DNA of 64,000 nucleotides. Origin: Cellulosimicrobium cellulans. GTDB taxonomy: Bacteria > Actinomycetota > Actinomycetes > Actinomycetales > Cellulomonadaceae. The stretch spans positions 767,554 to 831,553 of the forward strand of contig NZ_JAMXST010000002.1 of NCBI RefSeq assembly GCF_024124905.1. Direction: 5' to 3'. The notes below the pieces were generated by a model that saw only the letters and a program-made list of their open reading frames with translations, ran no database searches and was not told where the DNA came from. The position numbers were made by a program, and so were the translations under genes. This document shows positions 1 through 9,350 of the stretch, piece by piece (position 1 is the stretch's first letter; each line of letters begins with the position of its first letter).

Positions 1-1072
1 GCTCGAGACGATCCTGCGGACCGCGGGCCTGCGCGCCGCGGCGGTGGGCAACGTCGGCACGCCGGTCGTCGAGGCCGTGCTGGACCCGACGCTCGACGTG
101 CTCGCCGTGGAGCTCTCGAGCTTCCAGCTCCACTTCACGCACACGACGTCGCCCGAGGCGGGCGCGGTGCTCAACGTCGCCCCGGACCACCTCGACTGGC
201 ACGGCGGGATCGACGCGTACGCGGCGGACAAGGGCCGGGTCTTCGAGGACGCGCAGGTGGCGTGCGTGTACAACGCCGCGGACCCGCGCACCGAGGCGCT
301 GGTGCGCGAGGCCGACGTGGTCGAGGGCGCGCGCGCCGTCGGCTTCACGCTCGGCGCCCCGACGCGCGGCCAGCTCGGCGTCATCGAGGACGTGCTCGTG
401 GACCGCGCGTTCCACGCGCCCGCGGACGCTCCCGACCGGCACACGCACGCGGCCGAGCTCGCCACGCTGGGCGACCTCGCGCACCTGGCCGGGGCCGACG
501 GCGTCGTGCCCGCGCACGTCGTCGCGAACGCGCTCGCCGCGGCCGCCCTCGCCCGGGCCCACGGCGTCCCGGCCGTCGCCGTGCGCGACGGCCTGCGTGC
601 GTTCCGCACGGGCTCGCACCGCATCGAGCAGGTCGCCTCGGTCGACGGCGTCGCCTACGTCGACGACTCCAAGGCGACCAACGCGCACGCGGCCTCCGCG
701 TCGCTCGCGTCGTTCGCGCCCGGGACCGTCGTGTGGGTCGCGGGCGGCCTCGCCAAGGGCGCCTCGTTCGACGAGCTCGTCGCCGCGCGCGCCGACCGGC
801 TGCGGGCCGTGGTGCTCATCGGCGTGGACGCGGAGCCGTTCGCGGGCGCGCTCGCCCGACACGCGCCCGATATCCCGGTCGTGCGGGTCGATCCTGGCGA
901 CACTGGGACCGTGATGCCCCGCGCCGTCGACTCCGCCCGCCGCCTCGCGCAGGCCGGCGACACGGTGCTGCTCGCCCCGGCCGGCGCGTCGATGGACCAG
1001 TTCCGCTCGTACGCGGCGCGCGGCGACGCGTTCGCCGACGCGGCGCGCGCGCTGCGCCCCGACCACGGGTAG
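1..1072 (+). CDS. murD: UDP-N-acetylmuramoylalanine-D-glutamate ligase MurD (5' truncated)
   Basis: Adds D-glutamate to UDP-MurNAc-L-Ala in cytoplasmic peptidoglycan precursor synthesis. The reading frame is already open at base 2, so the N-terminal part lies before the window; about 356 residues are visible. Mur ligase landmarks are present: a GNVG stretch at bases 47-58, DHLDWHGG in the central ATPase domain, and VDDSKATNAHA at the start of the C-terminal amino-acid-binding domain, followed by VAGGLAKG. Position directly upstream of ftsW and murG is the classical dcw order and supports MurD over the other Mur ligases. The next gene starts 12 bp after the TAG stop. Confidence 0.95.
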   Translation, partial: LETILRTAGLRAAAVGNVGTPVVEAVLDPTLDVLAVELSSFQLHFTHTTSPEAGAVLNVAPDHLDWHGGIDAYAADKGRVFEDAQVACVYNAADPRTEALVREADVVEGARAVGFTLGAPTRGQLGVIEDVLVDRAFHAPADAPDRHTHAAELATLGDLAHLAGADGVVPAHVVANALAAAALARAHGVPAVAVRDGLRAFRTGSHRIEQVASVDGVAYVDDSKATNAHAASASLASFAPGTVVWVAGGLAKGASFDELVAARADRLRAVVLIGVDAEPFAGALARHAPDIPVVRVDPGDTGTVMPRAVDSARRLAQAGDTVLLAPAGASMDQFRSYAARGDAFADAARALRPDHG

Positions 1073-1084
1073 GCCGGTCCGGCC

Positions 1085-2440
1085 ATGACACAGACCGCGA
1101 ACGGACGAGGGGCGCCGTCGACGCGCACGACCCCTCGCACGGGCGCGGGTCGGAAGTCGGCACGGGGCCGGGCGAAGCCGCCGGTCGGCCGCGGGGCGCG
1201 CCCTCGCACGACCGCCGTCCCGGCTGAGCGGCCCTGGCTCGGGCAGTGGAACAGCACCGTGACGAGCTACTACCTCCTCGTCGGGGCGACCGCGCTGCTG
1301 ACGATCATCGGGCTCGTCATGGTCTTCTCGAGCTCGGCCGTCACCCAGATCGCGGCGGGCAAGTCCCCGTTCGGCGCGTTCCTGGACCAGGCCCGGTTCG
1401 CTCTCCTCGGGCTGCCCGTGCTGCTCGTCGCGACCCGGATCCCGATCGCCTGGTACAAGCGCCTCGCCTGGCCCGCGCTCGTCGCGGCTCTCGCACTCCA
1501 AGCGTTGGTCTTCACGCCCCTCGCGGTGAACGTCAACGGCAACATCGGCTGGGTCGAGATCGGGTCCTTCCGCTTCCAGCCGGCGGAGATCGCCAAGCTC
1601 GCCCTCGCGCTGTGGCTCGGCGCGGTGCTCGGGCGCAAGCAGCGGCTGCTCGGACAGTGGCGCCACGTGCTCGTCCCCGCGGTGCCGGTCGCCGTGGTGG
1701 TGATCGGGCTCGTCCTGGCGGGACACGACCTGGGCACGGCCCTCGTGCTCATGGCGCTCGTCGCCGGCGCGTTCTTCGTCTCGGGCGCCGACGGCCGGCT
1801 GCTCGCGCTCGGTGCCGGCATCGCCGCGTTCGTCGTGGGCTACGTCTTCATCCTCAACCAGTCGGGCGGCGACCGGCTGGGGCGCATCATGGCCACCTAC
1901 CGTGAGTGCACGGACACGCTCGGCGAGTGCTACCAGTCCCTGCACGGGCAGTGGGCGCTGGGCACCGGCGGCCTCACGGGCGTCGGCCTCGGGGCGAGCC
2001 GCGAGAAGTGGAGCTACCTGCCCGAGGCGCACAACGACTTCATCTTCGCCGTGATCGGCGAGGAGCTGGGGCTCTTCGGCACGCTGCTCGTCCTCGGCCT
2101 GTTCGTGATCGTCGGCGTCGCGACGAGCCGGATCATCCGGCGGCACCCGGACCCGTTCGTGAAGATCACGACCGCCGCGATCGCGTGCTGGATCGTCGGG
2201 CAGGCGTTCATCAACATCGGCGTCGTGATCGGTCTGCTCCCCGTGATCGGCGTCCCGCTGCCGCTCGTCTCCGCGGGCGGCTCCGCGCTCATCATGACCA
2301 TGGCCGCGCTCGGCGTGCTCATCTCCTTCGCCCGCACCGAGCCCGGCGCGGCGGAGGCGCTGGCGGCGCGGGGGAGCGTCGTGCGGCGCTCGCTCGCGGT
2401 CGTCGGCCGGGCGGCGCGGCCCCGGCGGCGGGCGCGATGA
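1085..2440 (+). CDS. ftsW: Septal peptidoglycan glycosyltransferase FtsW
   Basis: SEDS-family polytopic membrane protein that polymerises septal glycan strands from lipid II together with a class B PBP. The 451-residue product has a basic Arg/Pro-rich cytoplasmic tail of about 55 residues, then roughly ten hydrophobic segments. Family landmarks are QPAEIAKLALALWLG, the long loop with GLGASREKWSYLPEAHNDF followed by IGEELGLFG, and PLPLVSAGGSALI near the C-terminus. ATG at 1085 is chosen although the ribosome-binding site is weak; it follows murD by 12 bp. RodA is the alternative, but the dcw position and the EAHNDFIFA loop favour FtsW. Confidence 0.95.
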   Translation: MTQTANGRGAPSTRTTPRTGAGRKSARGRAKPPVGRGARPRTTAVPAERPWLGQWNSTVTSYYLLVGATALLTIIGLVMVFSSSAVTQIAAGKSPFGAFLDQARFALLGLPVLLVATRIPIAWYKRLAWPALVAALALQALVFTPLAVNVNGNIGWVEIGSFRFQPAEIAKLALALWLGAVLGRKQRLLGQWRHVLVPAVPVAVVVIGLVLAGHDLGTALVLMALVAGAFFVSGADGRLLALGAGIAAFVVGYVFILNQSGGDRLGRIMATYRECTDTLGECYQSLHGQWALGTGGLTGVGLGASREKWSYLPEAHNDFIFAVIGEELGLFGTLLVLGLFVIVGVATSRIIRRHPDPFVKITTAAIACWIVGQAFINIGVVIGLLPVIGVPLPLVSAGGSALIMTMAALGVLISFARTEPGAAEALAARGSVVRRSLAVVGRAARPRRRAR

Positions 2441-2540
2441 CCCCCGGTCCCGGGACCGGGCGACGCCCGGCTCCGGCGGCCCACAGCTTCAGACCACAGC
2501 CAGGACGCGGCACCCGCCGCAAGGAAGGACGACGAGGTAC

Positions 2541-3695
2541 GTGACGACGATCGGTTCGGTGGTGCTCGCAGGCGGCGGGACGGCGGGGCACGTGAACCCG
2601 CTCCTGGCGGTGGCGGACGAGCTGCGGGCGCGTGAGCCCGGCGTGGTGGTGACCGCGCTCGGGGTCGCGGGCGGGCTGGAGGACGACCTCGTCCCCGCGC
2701 GCGGCTACCCCCTGCGGCACGTGCCGCGCGTCCCCCTCCCGCGGCGGCCGAGCGCCGAGTGGGTCAACCTCCCGGGCCGCCTCAAGTCCGCGGTCGACGC
2801 CGCGGGCGCCGTCATCGACGAGACGGGCGCACGCGTCGTGGTGGGATTCGGCGGCTACGTGTCGACGCCCGCGTACCTCGCGGCGCGCCGCCGTGACGTG
2901 CCGGTCGTGATCCACGAGCAGAACGCCCGTCCCGGCCTCGCCAACCGGCTCGGTGCCCGGTGGGCCGCGCGCGTCGGGGTGACGTTCGAGGGCACGCCGC
3001 TCAAGGGCGGCGTGGTGACGGGCCTGCCGCTGCGCCGCGAGATCCAGGATCTCGTGGCCGCCCGCGCGGCCGACGCGGTGGCCGTGCGCGCGGACGCCGC
3101 GGCGCGGCTCGGGCTCGACCCGGGTCGGCGCACGCTCGTCGTCACGGGCGGGTCGCTCGGGGCGCAGAGCCTCAACGAGGCGGTCTCGGGGGCGGCCGAC
3201 GCGCTCCTCGGCGCGGGCGCGCAGGTCCTCCACCTGACGGGCAAGGGGAAGGACGCGGCCGTCCGCGACGCGGCGGTGGCCGCGGTCGCCGCGCGTCCGG
3301 GCGCGCGGTACGACGTGCGCGAGTACCTCGCCGAGATGCAGCTCGCGCTCGCCGTCGCGGACCTGGTCGTGTGCCGTGCGGGCGCCGGGACCGTGGGCGA
3401 GCTCGCGGCGCTGGGCATCCCGGCCGTGTACGTCCCTCTGCCGATCGGCAACGGCGAGCAGCGGCTCAACGCCGGCCCGGTCGTCGCTGCGGGCGGCGGC
3501 CTGCTCGTCGACGACGCACAGCTCGACGCGGCCTGGGTCGCGCGCGAGGTCCCGGCGCTGCTCGGCGACCCGGGGCGCCTCGACGCGATGGCGGGCGCGG
3601 CGGCGCGGGCGGGCGTGCGCGACGGCGCGGCGCGCGTCGCCGACCTCGTCGCCGAGGCGGTCGCCGCCGCCGACGAGACCGGGACGCGCTCGTGA
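2541..3695 (+). CDS. murG: Undecaprenyl-PP-MurNAc-pentapeptide GlcNAc transferase MurG
   Basis: Peripheral inner-membrane GT-B glycosyltransferase that converts lipid I to lipid II. The N-terminal GGGTAGH loop (residues 11-17), VVGFGGYVSTPAYLAA, HEQNARPGLAN and the C-terminal donor-site segment CRAGAGTVGELAALGIPA are all visible. Length of 384 is a little above the usual value of about 355-365. The GTG start at 2541 has a strong site, AAGGAAGGA, about 10 nt upstream. The 100-bp gap after ftsW holds a GC-rich dyad (ggtcccgggacc) but no obvious promoter. The stop overlaps the murC start. Confidence 0.96.
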   Translation: MTTIGSVVLAGGGTAGHVNPLLAVADELRAREPGVVVTALGVAGGLEDDLVPARGYPLRHVPRVPLPRRPSAEWVNLPGRLKSAVDAAGAVIDETGARVVVGFGGYVSTPAYLAARRRDVPVVIHEQNARPGLANRLGARWAARVGVTFEGTPLKGGVVTGLPLRREIQDLVAARAADAVAVRADAAARLGLDPGRRTLVVTGGSLGAQSLNEAVSGAADALLGAGAQVLHLTGKGKDAAVRDAAVAAVAARPGARYDVREYLAEMQLALAVADLVVCRAGAGTVGELAALGIPAVYVPLPIGNGEQRLNAGPVVAAGGGLLVDDAQLDAAWVAREVPALLGDPGRLDAMAGAAARAGVRDGAARVADLVAEAVAAADETGTRS

Positions 3696-5170
3696 CGACG
3701 CACGGCGACTCCGCCCCGGTCCCGCTCGACGAGCTGGGCACCGTCCACCTCGTCGGGGTCGGCGGCGCAGGCATGTCGGTGGTCGCGCGACTGCTCGCGG
3801 CGCACGGCGTCCGCGTTCAGGGCTCGGACGCGCGCGAGAGCGAGACGCTCGAGGCCCTGCGGTCCGACGGCGTGCAGGTCTGGGCGGGGCACGACGCCGC
3901 CCACGTCACGGGCGCGGACACGGTCGTGGTGTCGAGCGCGGTCCGCGCGTCGAACCCGGAGCTCGTGGCCGCGCGCGCCGCGGGACTGCGCGTGCTGCAC
4001 CGCTCGCAGGCGCTCGCGTCGCTCATGGCCCACGGGCGCTCGGTCGCGGTCGCCGGCGCGCACGGCAAGACGACGACGTCCGCGATGATCGCGACGGTCC
4101 TGCGCGGCGCGGGTCTCGACCCGTCCTTCGCGATCGGCGGCACGGTGCTCACGGCGGACGGGCCCGTCGCCGGGGGGCACCTCGGGTCCGACGTCCTCGT
4201 GGCCGAGGCCGACGAGTCCGACGGCTCGTTCCTCAACTACGCGCCCGACGTCGCGGTCGTGACGAACGTGGAGCCGGACCACCTCGACCACTACGGGTCG
4301 CGCGCGGCGTTCGAGCAGGCGTTCGTCGACTTCGCGGCGCGGATCGTCCCGGGCGGGACGCTGGTCGCGTGCGCCGACGACGCCGGGGCGCGCGCGCTCG
4401 CGGCCGCCCACGCCGCGGGCGGGGGCGCGGTCGTCACCTACGGCACCGCCGCCGACGCCGACGTGCGCGCGTCGGACGTGCGCCCGACCACCGACGACGG
4501 ACGCGCGGGCGTGCGCGCGGCGCTCGCGGGGGCCGTCGGGGGCGCCACGCTCGACGGGCTCGAGCTGCGGCTGCGCGTGCCCGGCCACCACAACGCGCTG
4601 AACGCCACGGCGGCCGTCGTGACGGCGGTCGTGCTCGGCGTGGACCCGGCGGCGGCCGTCGCCGCGGCGCACGGCTTCCTCGGCACGGGACGCCGGTTCG
4701 AGGCGCGCGGCGAGGCGGGCGGGGTGCGGGTCGTCGACGACTACGCGCACCACCCGACGGAGGTCGCGGCGCTGCTGGCTGCCGCGCGGCCCGTCGCCGC
4801 GGGAGGCCGGGTGCTCGTGCTCTTCCAGCCGCACCTCTACTCGCGCACGGCGACGTTCGCGCGCGAGTTCGCGCGGGCGCTGGCGGCCGCGGACGAGGTC
4901 GTGGTCACGGGGATCTACGCCGCGCGCGAGGACCCCGACCCGACCGTGGGACCGCGCACGATCACGGACCTGATGGACGCTCCCGGCGTGGTGGTGGCGG
5001 CCGTGGAGGACCGGGTCGAGGCCGCGCGCCGCGTCGCGGACGCCGCGCGGCCGGGGGACCTCGTCCTCACGGTCGGCGCCGGCGACGTGACGGAGCTGGG
5101 CGCGGTGGTCCTCGCGCGGATCGCCGAGCGGACCGCCGGCGCCGGGGCTCCCGGAGGGGGCGCGGCCTGA
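3692..5170 (+). CDS. murC: UDP-N-acetylmuramate-L-alanine ligase MurC
   Basis: Adds the first stem-peptide residue to UDP-MurNAc. I place the start at GTG 3692, which overlaps the murG stop as GTGA; longer versions of the frame are shadow sequence over murG. The 492-residue product shows the Rossmann motif VGVGGAGM (residues 21-28), the Mur ATP loop GAHGKTTTS (122-130), EADESDGSFLNY, TNVEPDHLDHYGS and the C-terminal DDYAHHPTEV. These are the expected three Mur-ligase domains at family length. It is translationally coupled both upstream and downstream. Confidence 0.96.
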   Translation: MTTHGDSAPVPLDELGTVHLVGVGGAGMSVVARLLAAHGVRVQGSDARESETLEALRSDGVQVWAGHDAAHVTGADTVVVSSAVRASNPELVAARAAGLRVLHRSQALASLMAHGRSVAVAGAHGKTTTSAMIATVLRGAGLDPSFAIGGTVLTADGPVAGGHLGSDVLVAEADESDGSFLNYAPDVAVVTNVEPDHLDHYGSRAAFEQAFVDFAARIVPGGTLVACADDAGARALAAAHAAGGGAVVTYGTAADADVRASDVRPTTDDGRAGVRAALAGAVGGATLDGLELRLRVPGHHNALNATAAVVTAVVLGVDPAAAVAAAHGFLGTGRRFEARGEAGGVRVVDDYAHHPTEVAALLAAARPVAAGGRVLVLFQPHLYSRTATFAREFARALAAADEVVVTGIYAAREDPDPTVGPRTITDLMDAPGVVVAAVEDRVEAARRVADAARPGDLVLTVGAGDVTELGAVVLARIAERTAGAGAPGGGAA

Positions 5171-6222
5171 TGCGCCCGCCACCCCGGCCCCGACCCGCCG
5201 CACCCCGACCGGACCGGTCGGGCGCGGGGGCGAGCGCCGCGCGGCCCGCGTCCCCGGCACGGTCGGGGACGCCGAAGCCGGTCACCCGGGCGCCGGCCGA
5301 GGAGACGCCCACACGGCCCGTCCGCCGCGTGACCTCCGCCGGGCGCGAGCTCGTGCCGTCGACCACCGAGCGCCCCCGGGCGAGCGGGCCCGCGACGGGT
5401 CCGCAGAGCGTCCGAGGGCGGCCGCGGGGTTCCGCGAGGACGCCGACCGCCCCGCGCGGGACGCCGACCGCCCCGGTCGGCGTGGTGTCGCACGGGATGG
5501 CCGAGCGGCTGGCCGAGCGCGACGCGATGCGCCGGCACCGCGTGCGCACGCGCGTGCTCGGGTGGGTCTCGGGTGCGCTCGTGGTGGCCGCGCTCGTGTG
5601 GGTCGCGTTCTTCTCGTCGGTGCTCGGGCTGGACCCGGAGGACGTGACGATCTCGGGAGAGGGCACGGTGATCGACCCGGCCCAGGTCGAGGCCGTGGTC
5701 GCGGAGTCCGCCGGGGTGCCGCTGCCGCGGCTCGACACGGTCGCGCTGCGCGAGCGGGTCCTGGCCCTCAACGGCGTCCGCGACGTCGAGATCCGCCGCG
5801 CCTGGCCGGCCGGGCTGACCGTGCTGCTCGAGTCGCGCGAGCCGGTGGTCGCGGTCCCGGTGGACGGCGGGTTCGCGCTGCTCGACGCGGACGGCGTGCA
5901 GGTGCGCACCGACCCCGCCGTCCCGGAGGGGCTGCCGGAGATCGACGCCCCGCTCGACGACCGTGGCGCCAAGGCGCTCGACGCGGCGCTCGTGCTCCTC
6001 AACGCGCTGCCGGCCGACCTCCACGCGCAGGTCGCCGAGGTGTCGGCCCCGACGCGCGACGCGGTCCGGATGACGCTGCGGGACGGCGTGGTGGTGGAGT
6101 GGGGGAGCGCGGAGGAGGCGGCGCTCAAGGTCCGCGTCCTGCAGACGCTGCGCGCGGTCCCCGAGAACGCGGGCGTGACGCTCTACGACGTCTCGGCACC
6201 CACGATGCCGGTGACGCGGTGA
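5170..6222 (+). CDS. ftsQ: Cell division protein FtsQ/DivIB
   Basis: Bitopic divisome protein that couples FtsB/FtsL to early division proteins. ATG 5170 overlaps the murC stop by one base; the reading frame is open further upstream only as a shadow. The 350-residue product has about 125 disordered Pro/Arg/Ala-rich cytoplasmic residues, one transmembrane helix at about 128-152, then a POTRA domain (VTISGEGTVIDPAQVEAVV) and an FtsQ domain with ALNGVRDVEIRRAWPAGLTV. The cytoplasmic tail is much longer than in enterobacteria, as is common in Actinobacteria. It is the last gene before the ftsZ promoter region. Confidence 0.93.
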   Translation: MRPPPRPRPAAPRPDRSGAGASAARPASPARSGTPKPVTRAPAEETPTRPVRRVTSAGRELVPSTTERPRASGPATGPQSVRGRPRGSARTPTAPRGTPTAPVGVVSHGMAERLAERDAMRRHRVRTRVLGWVSGALVVAALVWVAFFSSVLGLDPEDVTISGEGTVIDPAQVEAVVAESAGVPLPRLDTVALRERVLALNGVRDVEIRRAWPAGLTVLLESREPVVAVPVDGGFALLDADGVQVRTDPAVPEGLPEIDAPLDDRGAKALDAALVLLNALPADLHAQVAEVSAPTRDAVRMTLRDGVVVEWGSAEEAALKVRVLQTLRAVPENAGVTLYDVSAPTMPVTR

Positions 6223-6320
6223 GCAGCACGGGAGCGCCGTGGACGGCGATACCCGACACGCGCGAGGCGGTCGTTGATGATGGGCACGTCGACACCTACG
6301 GTCGACCCATGAACGACCTG

Positions 6321-6383
6321 ACATAACTATAACCCTCTAGTTGAGGGTGAAGGTTCAGGGCTGACCGATCGAGAGGCATTGAC
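6321..6383 (+). promoter_or_regulatory. ftsZ promoter and leader region
   Basis: The 161-bp ftsQ-ftsZ gap is AT-rich for this genome at acataactataac. TATAAC at 6328-6333 is the best -10 candidate. It is followed by an inverted repeat CCCTC-tagtt-GAGGG at 6334-6348, and a GAGAGG ribosome-binding site lies 7 nt before the GTG. Dedicated promoters inside this gap are known in other actinobacteria; whether the dyad binds a regulator or forms an RNA hairpin is not decided by sequence. Confidence 0.6.
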
Positions 6384-7727
6384 GTGGCAACTCCGCAGAA
6401 CTACCTAGCAGTGATCAAGGTGGTCGGCATCGGCGGTGGGGGCGTGAACGCCGTCAACCGGATGATCGAGGTCGGCCTCAAGGGCGTCGAGTTCATCGCC
6501 ATCAACACGGACGCGCAGGCGCTCCTCATGTCGGACGCCGACGTCAAGCTCGACGTCGGCCGCGAGCTGACGCGCGGGCTCGGTGCCGGCGCGGACCCCG
6601 AGGTGGGCAAGAAGGCCGCCGAGGACCACGCCGAGGAGATCGAGGACGTGCTGCGCGGCGCGGACATGGTCTTCGTCACCGCGGGCGAGGGCGGCGGCAC
6701 CGGCACGGGCGGCGCGCCCGTCGTCGCGCGGATCGCTCGCTCGCTCGGCGCGCTCACCGTCGGTGTCGTGACCCGCCCGTTCACGTTCGAGGGTCGTCGT
6801 CGCTCGGTCCAGGCCGACCAGGGCATCGAGAACCTGCGCAACGAGGTCGACACCCTCATCGTCATCCCCAACGACCGCCTCCTGTCGATGTCCGACCGCA
6901 ACGTCAGCGCGCTCCAGGCCTTCCACCAGGCGGACCAGGTGCTGCTCTCCGGCGTGCAGGGCATCACGGACCTCATCACGACGCCGGGCCTCATCAACCT
7001 CGACTTCGCCGACGTGAAGTCGGTCATGCAGGGGGCGGGCAGCGCCCTGATGGGCATCGGCAACGCGCGGGGCGACGACCGCGCCGTCCAGGCCGCCGAG
7101 ATGGCGATCTCGTCGCCGCTCCTGGAGGCCAGCATCGACGGCGCGCACGGCGTCCTCCTGTCGATCCAGGGTGGCTCCGACCTCGGGCTCTTCGAGATCA
7201 ACGAGGCGGCGCGTCTCGTCCACGAGGCCGCTCACACCGAGGCCAACATCATCTTCGGCGCGGTGATCGACGACGCGCTGGGCGACGAGGTGCGCGTCAC
7301 CGTGATCGCCGCGGGCTTCGACGGTGGTGCGCCGCAGGTCCGTGGCGACGCCCGCGCGCTCGGCCAGGTGGCCGGGGCGCAGCGCCCGGCGACGAGCGCG
7401 ATCCCGGCCGTCCCGGCGGCGCGCCCGGTGCCGCCGGCGCCGGCGCCGACGACGGGCGCCCACACGCTGCCCCGTCCGGTGGTGCCGATCCAGCCGGAGG
7501 CCGACGACGTGCCCGTCACGCTCGACGGCGGCTCGGGCCCGGTCCCCGTCGAGCCGTCGCCCGCCCCGACGTTCACCGTGGTCGGCTCGGGCGACGCGGC
7601 GAACCAGAACGCCGACGCCGTGCCGGGCGGCCAGAACGCGGGCGTCGAGGTGCCGCCGCGGATCTTCGACGAGGAGCCCGCGCGCCGCAAGGTCGAGGAG
7701 CTCGACGTCCCCGACTTCCTCAAGTGA
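6384..7727 (+). CDS. ftsZ: Cell division GTPase FtsZ
   Basis: Tubulin homologue that polymerises into the Z-ring and recruits the divisome. The 447-residue product has the nucleotide-binding [13 protein letters not shown], the tubulin signature GGGTGTG at residues 103-109, and [12 protein letters not shown] (T7 loop region). After a Pro/Ala-rich linker of about 100 residues comes the conserved tail [14 protein letters not shown], the SepF/FtsW-binding peptide. Start GTG 6384 matches the family N-terminus ([17 protein letters not shown]) and has a GAGAGG site. pgeF follows after 27 bp, so the two are probably cotranscribed. Confidence 0.98.
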   Translation: MATPQNYLAVIKVVGIGGGGVNAVNRMIEVGLKGVEFIAINTDAQALLMSDADVKLDVGRELTRGLGAGADPEVGKKAAEDHAEEIEDVLRGADMVFVTAGEGGGTGTGGAPVVARIARSLGALTVGVVTRPFTFEGRRRSVQADQGIENLRNEVDTLIVIPNDRLLSMSDRNVSALQAFHQADQVLLSGVQGITDLITTPGLINLDFADVKSVMQGAGSALMGIGNARGDDRAVQAAEMAISSPLLEASIDGAHGVLLSIQGGSDLGLFEINEAARLVHEAAHTEANIIFGAVIDDALGDEVRVTVIAAGFDGGAPQVRGDARALGQVAGAQRPATSAIPAVPAARPVPPAPAPTTGAHTLPRPVVPIQPEADDVPVTLDGGSGPVPVEPSPAPTFTVVGSGDAANQNADAVPGGQNAGVEVPPRIFDEEPARRKVEELDVPDFLK

Positions 7728-7754
7728 CCCGGTGCTGACCCGGGACCGGACCCG

Positions 7755-8567
7755 ATGAGCACCCGACCTGCGTCCGACGGGAGGGGCGGCGTCCTCGACG
7801 CCGCCCCTCCCGTCGTGCTCGCTGTCGACCTCGGTCCCGGCGTGCGCGCCGGGTTCACGACCCGCACGGGCGGTGTCTCGCCGGCGCCCTGGGACTCGCT
7901 CAACCTCGGCCTCAACGTGACCGACGACGCGACGCGCGTCCGGAGCAACCGTGCGCGCGCGTCCGCGTGGCTCGGGGCTCCGGTCGCCTTCTCCTCCCAG
8001 GTGCACGGCACGGACGTCGTGCGGCTCGGCTCGCCGCCCCGGGACGCGGACGGTGCGCCCGTGGACTCGGTGGGCGAGGCCGACGCGATCGTCGCGACCG
8101 CCCCGGGCGTGGGGCTCGGCGTGCTCGTGGCCGACTGCGTGCCCGTCCTCCTCGCGGACGCCGACGCAGGTGTCGTCGGGGTCGCCCACGCGGGACGGCG
8201 CGGGCTCGCGCACGGCGTCGTCCCGGCGGTCCTCGAGGCGATGCGCGCGGCGGGCGCCCGGACCCGGAACGTCCGGGCCGCCGTCGGGCCGAGCGCGTGC
8301 GGCCGGTGCTACGAGGTCCCCGCGACGATGCGCGACGACGTCGCGCTCGCGCGGCCGGCCACGCGGTCCACGACGTCGTGGGGCACCCCGGCGCTCGACC
8401 TGCCGGCCGGCGTGGTGGCCGACCTCGTCGCCGCGGGGGTCGAGGACGTCGTGCACGTCGACGCGTGCACGATCGAGGACGACCGGTTCTTCTCGCACCG
8501 CCGCGCTGCGCGCGGCGGGACGACGACGGGTCGCTTCGCCGGACTGGTCACGCTCTCCGGCGCGTGA
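7755..8567 (+). CDS. pgeF: Peptidoglycan editing factor PgeF (YfiH/DUF152 family)
   Basis: Family members remove L-Ser misincorporated by MurC from UDP-MurNAc-L-Ser, and were formerly called multicopper polyphenol oxidases. The 270-residue protein carries the expected metal-ligand and active-site motifs: SSQVHGTDVV, VADCVPVLLAD (Cys), VAHAGRRGLAHGVV (His) and GPSACGRCYEVP. It sits immediately after ftsZ, as in many Gram-positives, consistent with quality control of precursor synthesis. In many actinobacteria yggS follows; here it does not, and sepF comes next after 140 bp. Confidence 0.9.
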   Translation: MSTRPASDGRGGVLDAAPPVVLAVDLGPGVRAGFTTRTGGVSPAPWDSLNLGLNVTDDATRVRSNRARASAWLGAPVAFSSQVHGTDVVRLGSPPRDADGAPVDSVGEADAIVATAPGVGLGVLVADCVPVLLADADAGVVGVAHAGRRGLAHGVVPAVLEAMRAAGARTRNVRAAVGPSACGRCYEVPATMRDDVALARPATRSTTSWGTPALDLPAGVVADLVAAGVEDVVHVDACTIEDDRFFSHRRAARGGTTTGRFAGLVTLSGA

Positions 8568-8642
8568 CACCCCCGGCCTCGACCTCCGGGTGAGGTTGAG
8601 GACGACGGGCGTGTCGTCCCGTGATCGTCCGACGCCCTCGGT

Positions 8643-8648
8643 TAGCGT
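8643..8648 (+). promoter_or_regulatory. Candidate sepF promoter -10 (TAGCGT)
   Basis: TAGCGT lies 59 bp before the sepF ATG in the 140-bp pgeF-sepF gap. It resembles the TANNNT hexamers found repeatedly in this window. A GGAGCAAGG ribosome-binding site precedes the ATG, so this would be a conventional leadered transcript. Confidence 0.4.
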
Positions 8649-8707
8649 GAACGCACCGGTCCGACGGCCGGTGGACCGACGGATCGATCGAGGACGGAGC
8701 AAGGCCC

Positions 8708-9193
8708 ATGGCGGGAGCGCTGCGCAAGACCATGCTGTATCTGGGCCTCGCTGATGATCGCGGCGAGGACGAGCAGGACGAGTACGTCGACGAGCTCGAC
8801 GAGACGGGGGCGGACGTGTCGCACGACTACCAGGCCCAGGTGACGCCGCTGCACCGCGCGCTCGGACCGCGCGAGGTGCCGCAGACGAGCATGTCGGCCG
8901 CCGAGCTGCGCCGGATCACGACGGTCCACCCGCGGTCGTACAACGACGCGCGCGTGATCGGGGAGGCGTTCCGCGGAGGGACGCCCGTGATCATGAACCT
9001 GTCGGACATGGACGACGCGGACGCGAAGCGCCTGGTCGACTTCTCCGCCGGACTCATCTTCGGGCTCCACGGCGCCATCGAGCGTGTCACGAACAAGGTG
9101 TTCCTGCTCTCGCCCGAGCACGTGGAGATCACCGGCGAGGAGCAGGCCGCGGCGCCGGCCCCCGGGCGCGCCGGGTTCTACAACCAGAGCTGA
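8708..9193 (+). CDS. sepF: Cell division protein SepF
   Basis: Membrane-associated FtsZ anchor, essential in several actinobacteria that lack FtsA. The 161-residue product begins with an amphipathic membrane-targeting segment ([14 protein letters not shown]), then a short acidic linker ([13 protein letters not shown]). The SepF core at about residues 70-145 includes [42 protein letters not shown] and [13 protein letters not shown]. Size and domain order match the family. A strong terminator-like hairpin follows 54 bp after the stop. Confidence 0.95.
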   Translation: MAGALRKTMLYLGLADDRGEDEQDEYVDELDETGADVSHDYQAQVTPLHRALGPREVPQTSMSAAELRRITTVHPRSYNDARVIGEAFRGGTPVIMNLSDMDDADAKRLVDFSAGLIFGLHGAIERVTNKVFLLSPEHVEITGEEQAAAPAPGRAGFYNQS

Positions 9194-9247
9194 CGGCGTG
9201 CGGGGCGCGCAGCGCCCGCCGAGCACGCGCCCCGCGCACGGCGCACG

Positions 9248-9279
9248 GAGGGACGGACGTGGCGACACGTCCGTCCCTC
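9248..9279 (+). terminator. Intrinsic terminator-like hairpin after sepF
   Basis: A perfect 14-bp inverted repeat (GAGGGACGGACGTG / CACGTCCGTCCCTC) with a GCGA tetraloop ends at tcctgctgtcc. There is no long U-tract, as is common for GC-rich actinobacteria. It separates sepF from yggT, which appears to have its own leaderless promoter. Confidence 0.7.
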
Positions 9280-9338
9280 TCCTGCTGTCCGCCTCGCGGC
9301 CCGCGTGTCCCGTGCCCGGCCGCGCGACGTGCGTCTGG

Positions 9339-9344
9339 CACAGT
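9339..9344 (+). promoter_or_regulatory. Candidate leaderless promoter -10 for yggT (CACAGT)
   Basis: CACAGT, with A at position 2 and T at position 6 of TANNNT, ends exactly 6 nt before the GTG at 9351, and no Shine-Dalgarno sequence is visible. The spacing is the same as in the stronger leaderless candidates elsewhere in the window, but this hexamer is the weakest of the set. Confidence 0.4.
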
Positions 9345-9350
9345 TGACCC

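Noticed and set aside
2855..5260. An 801-codon minus-strand frame across murG/murC
   Set aside because: Composition is shadow-like with no motif, while murG and murC show complete family signatures.
8548..8733. A 61-codon minus-strand ORF between pgeF and sepF
   Set aside because: It overlaps both flanking genes and the sepF promoter and has no protein-like features.
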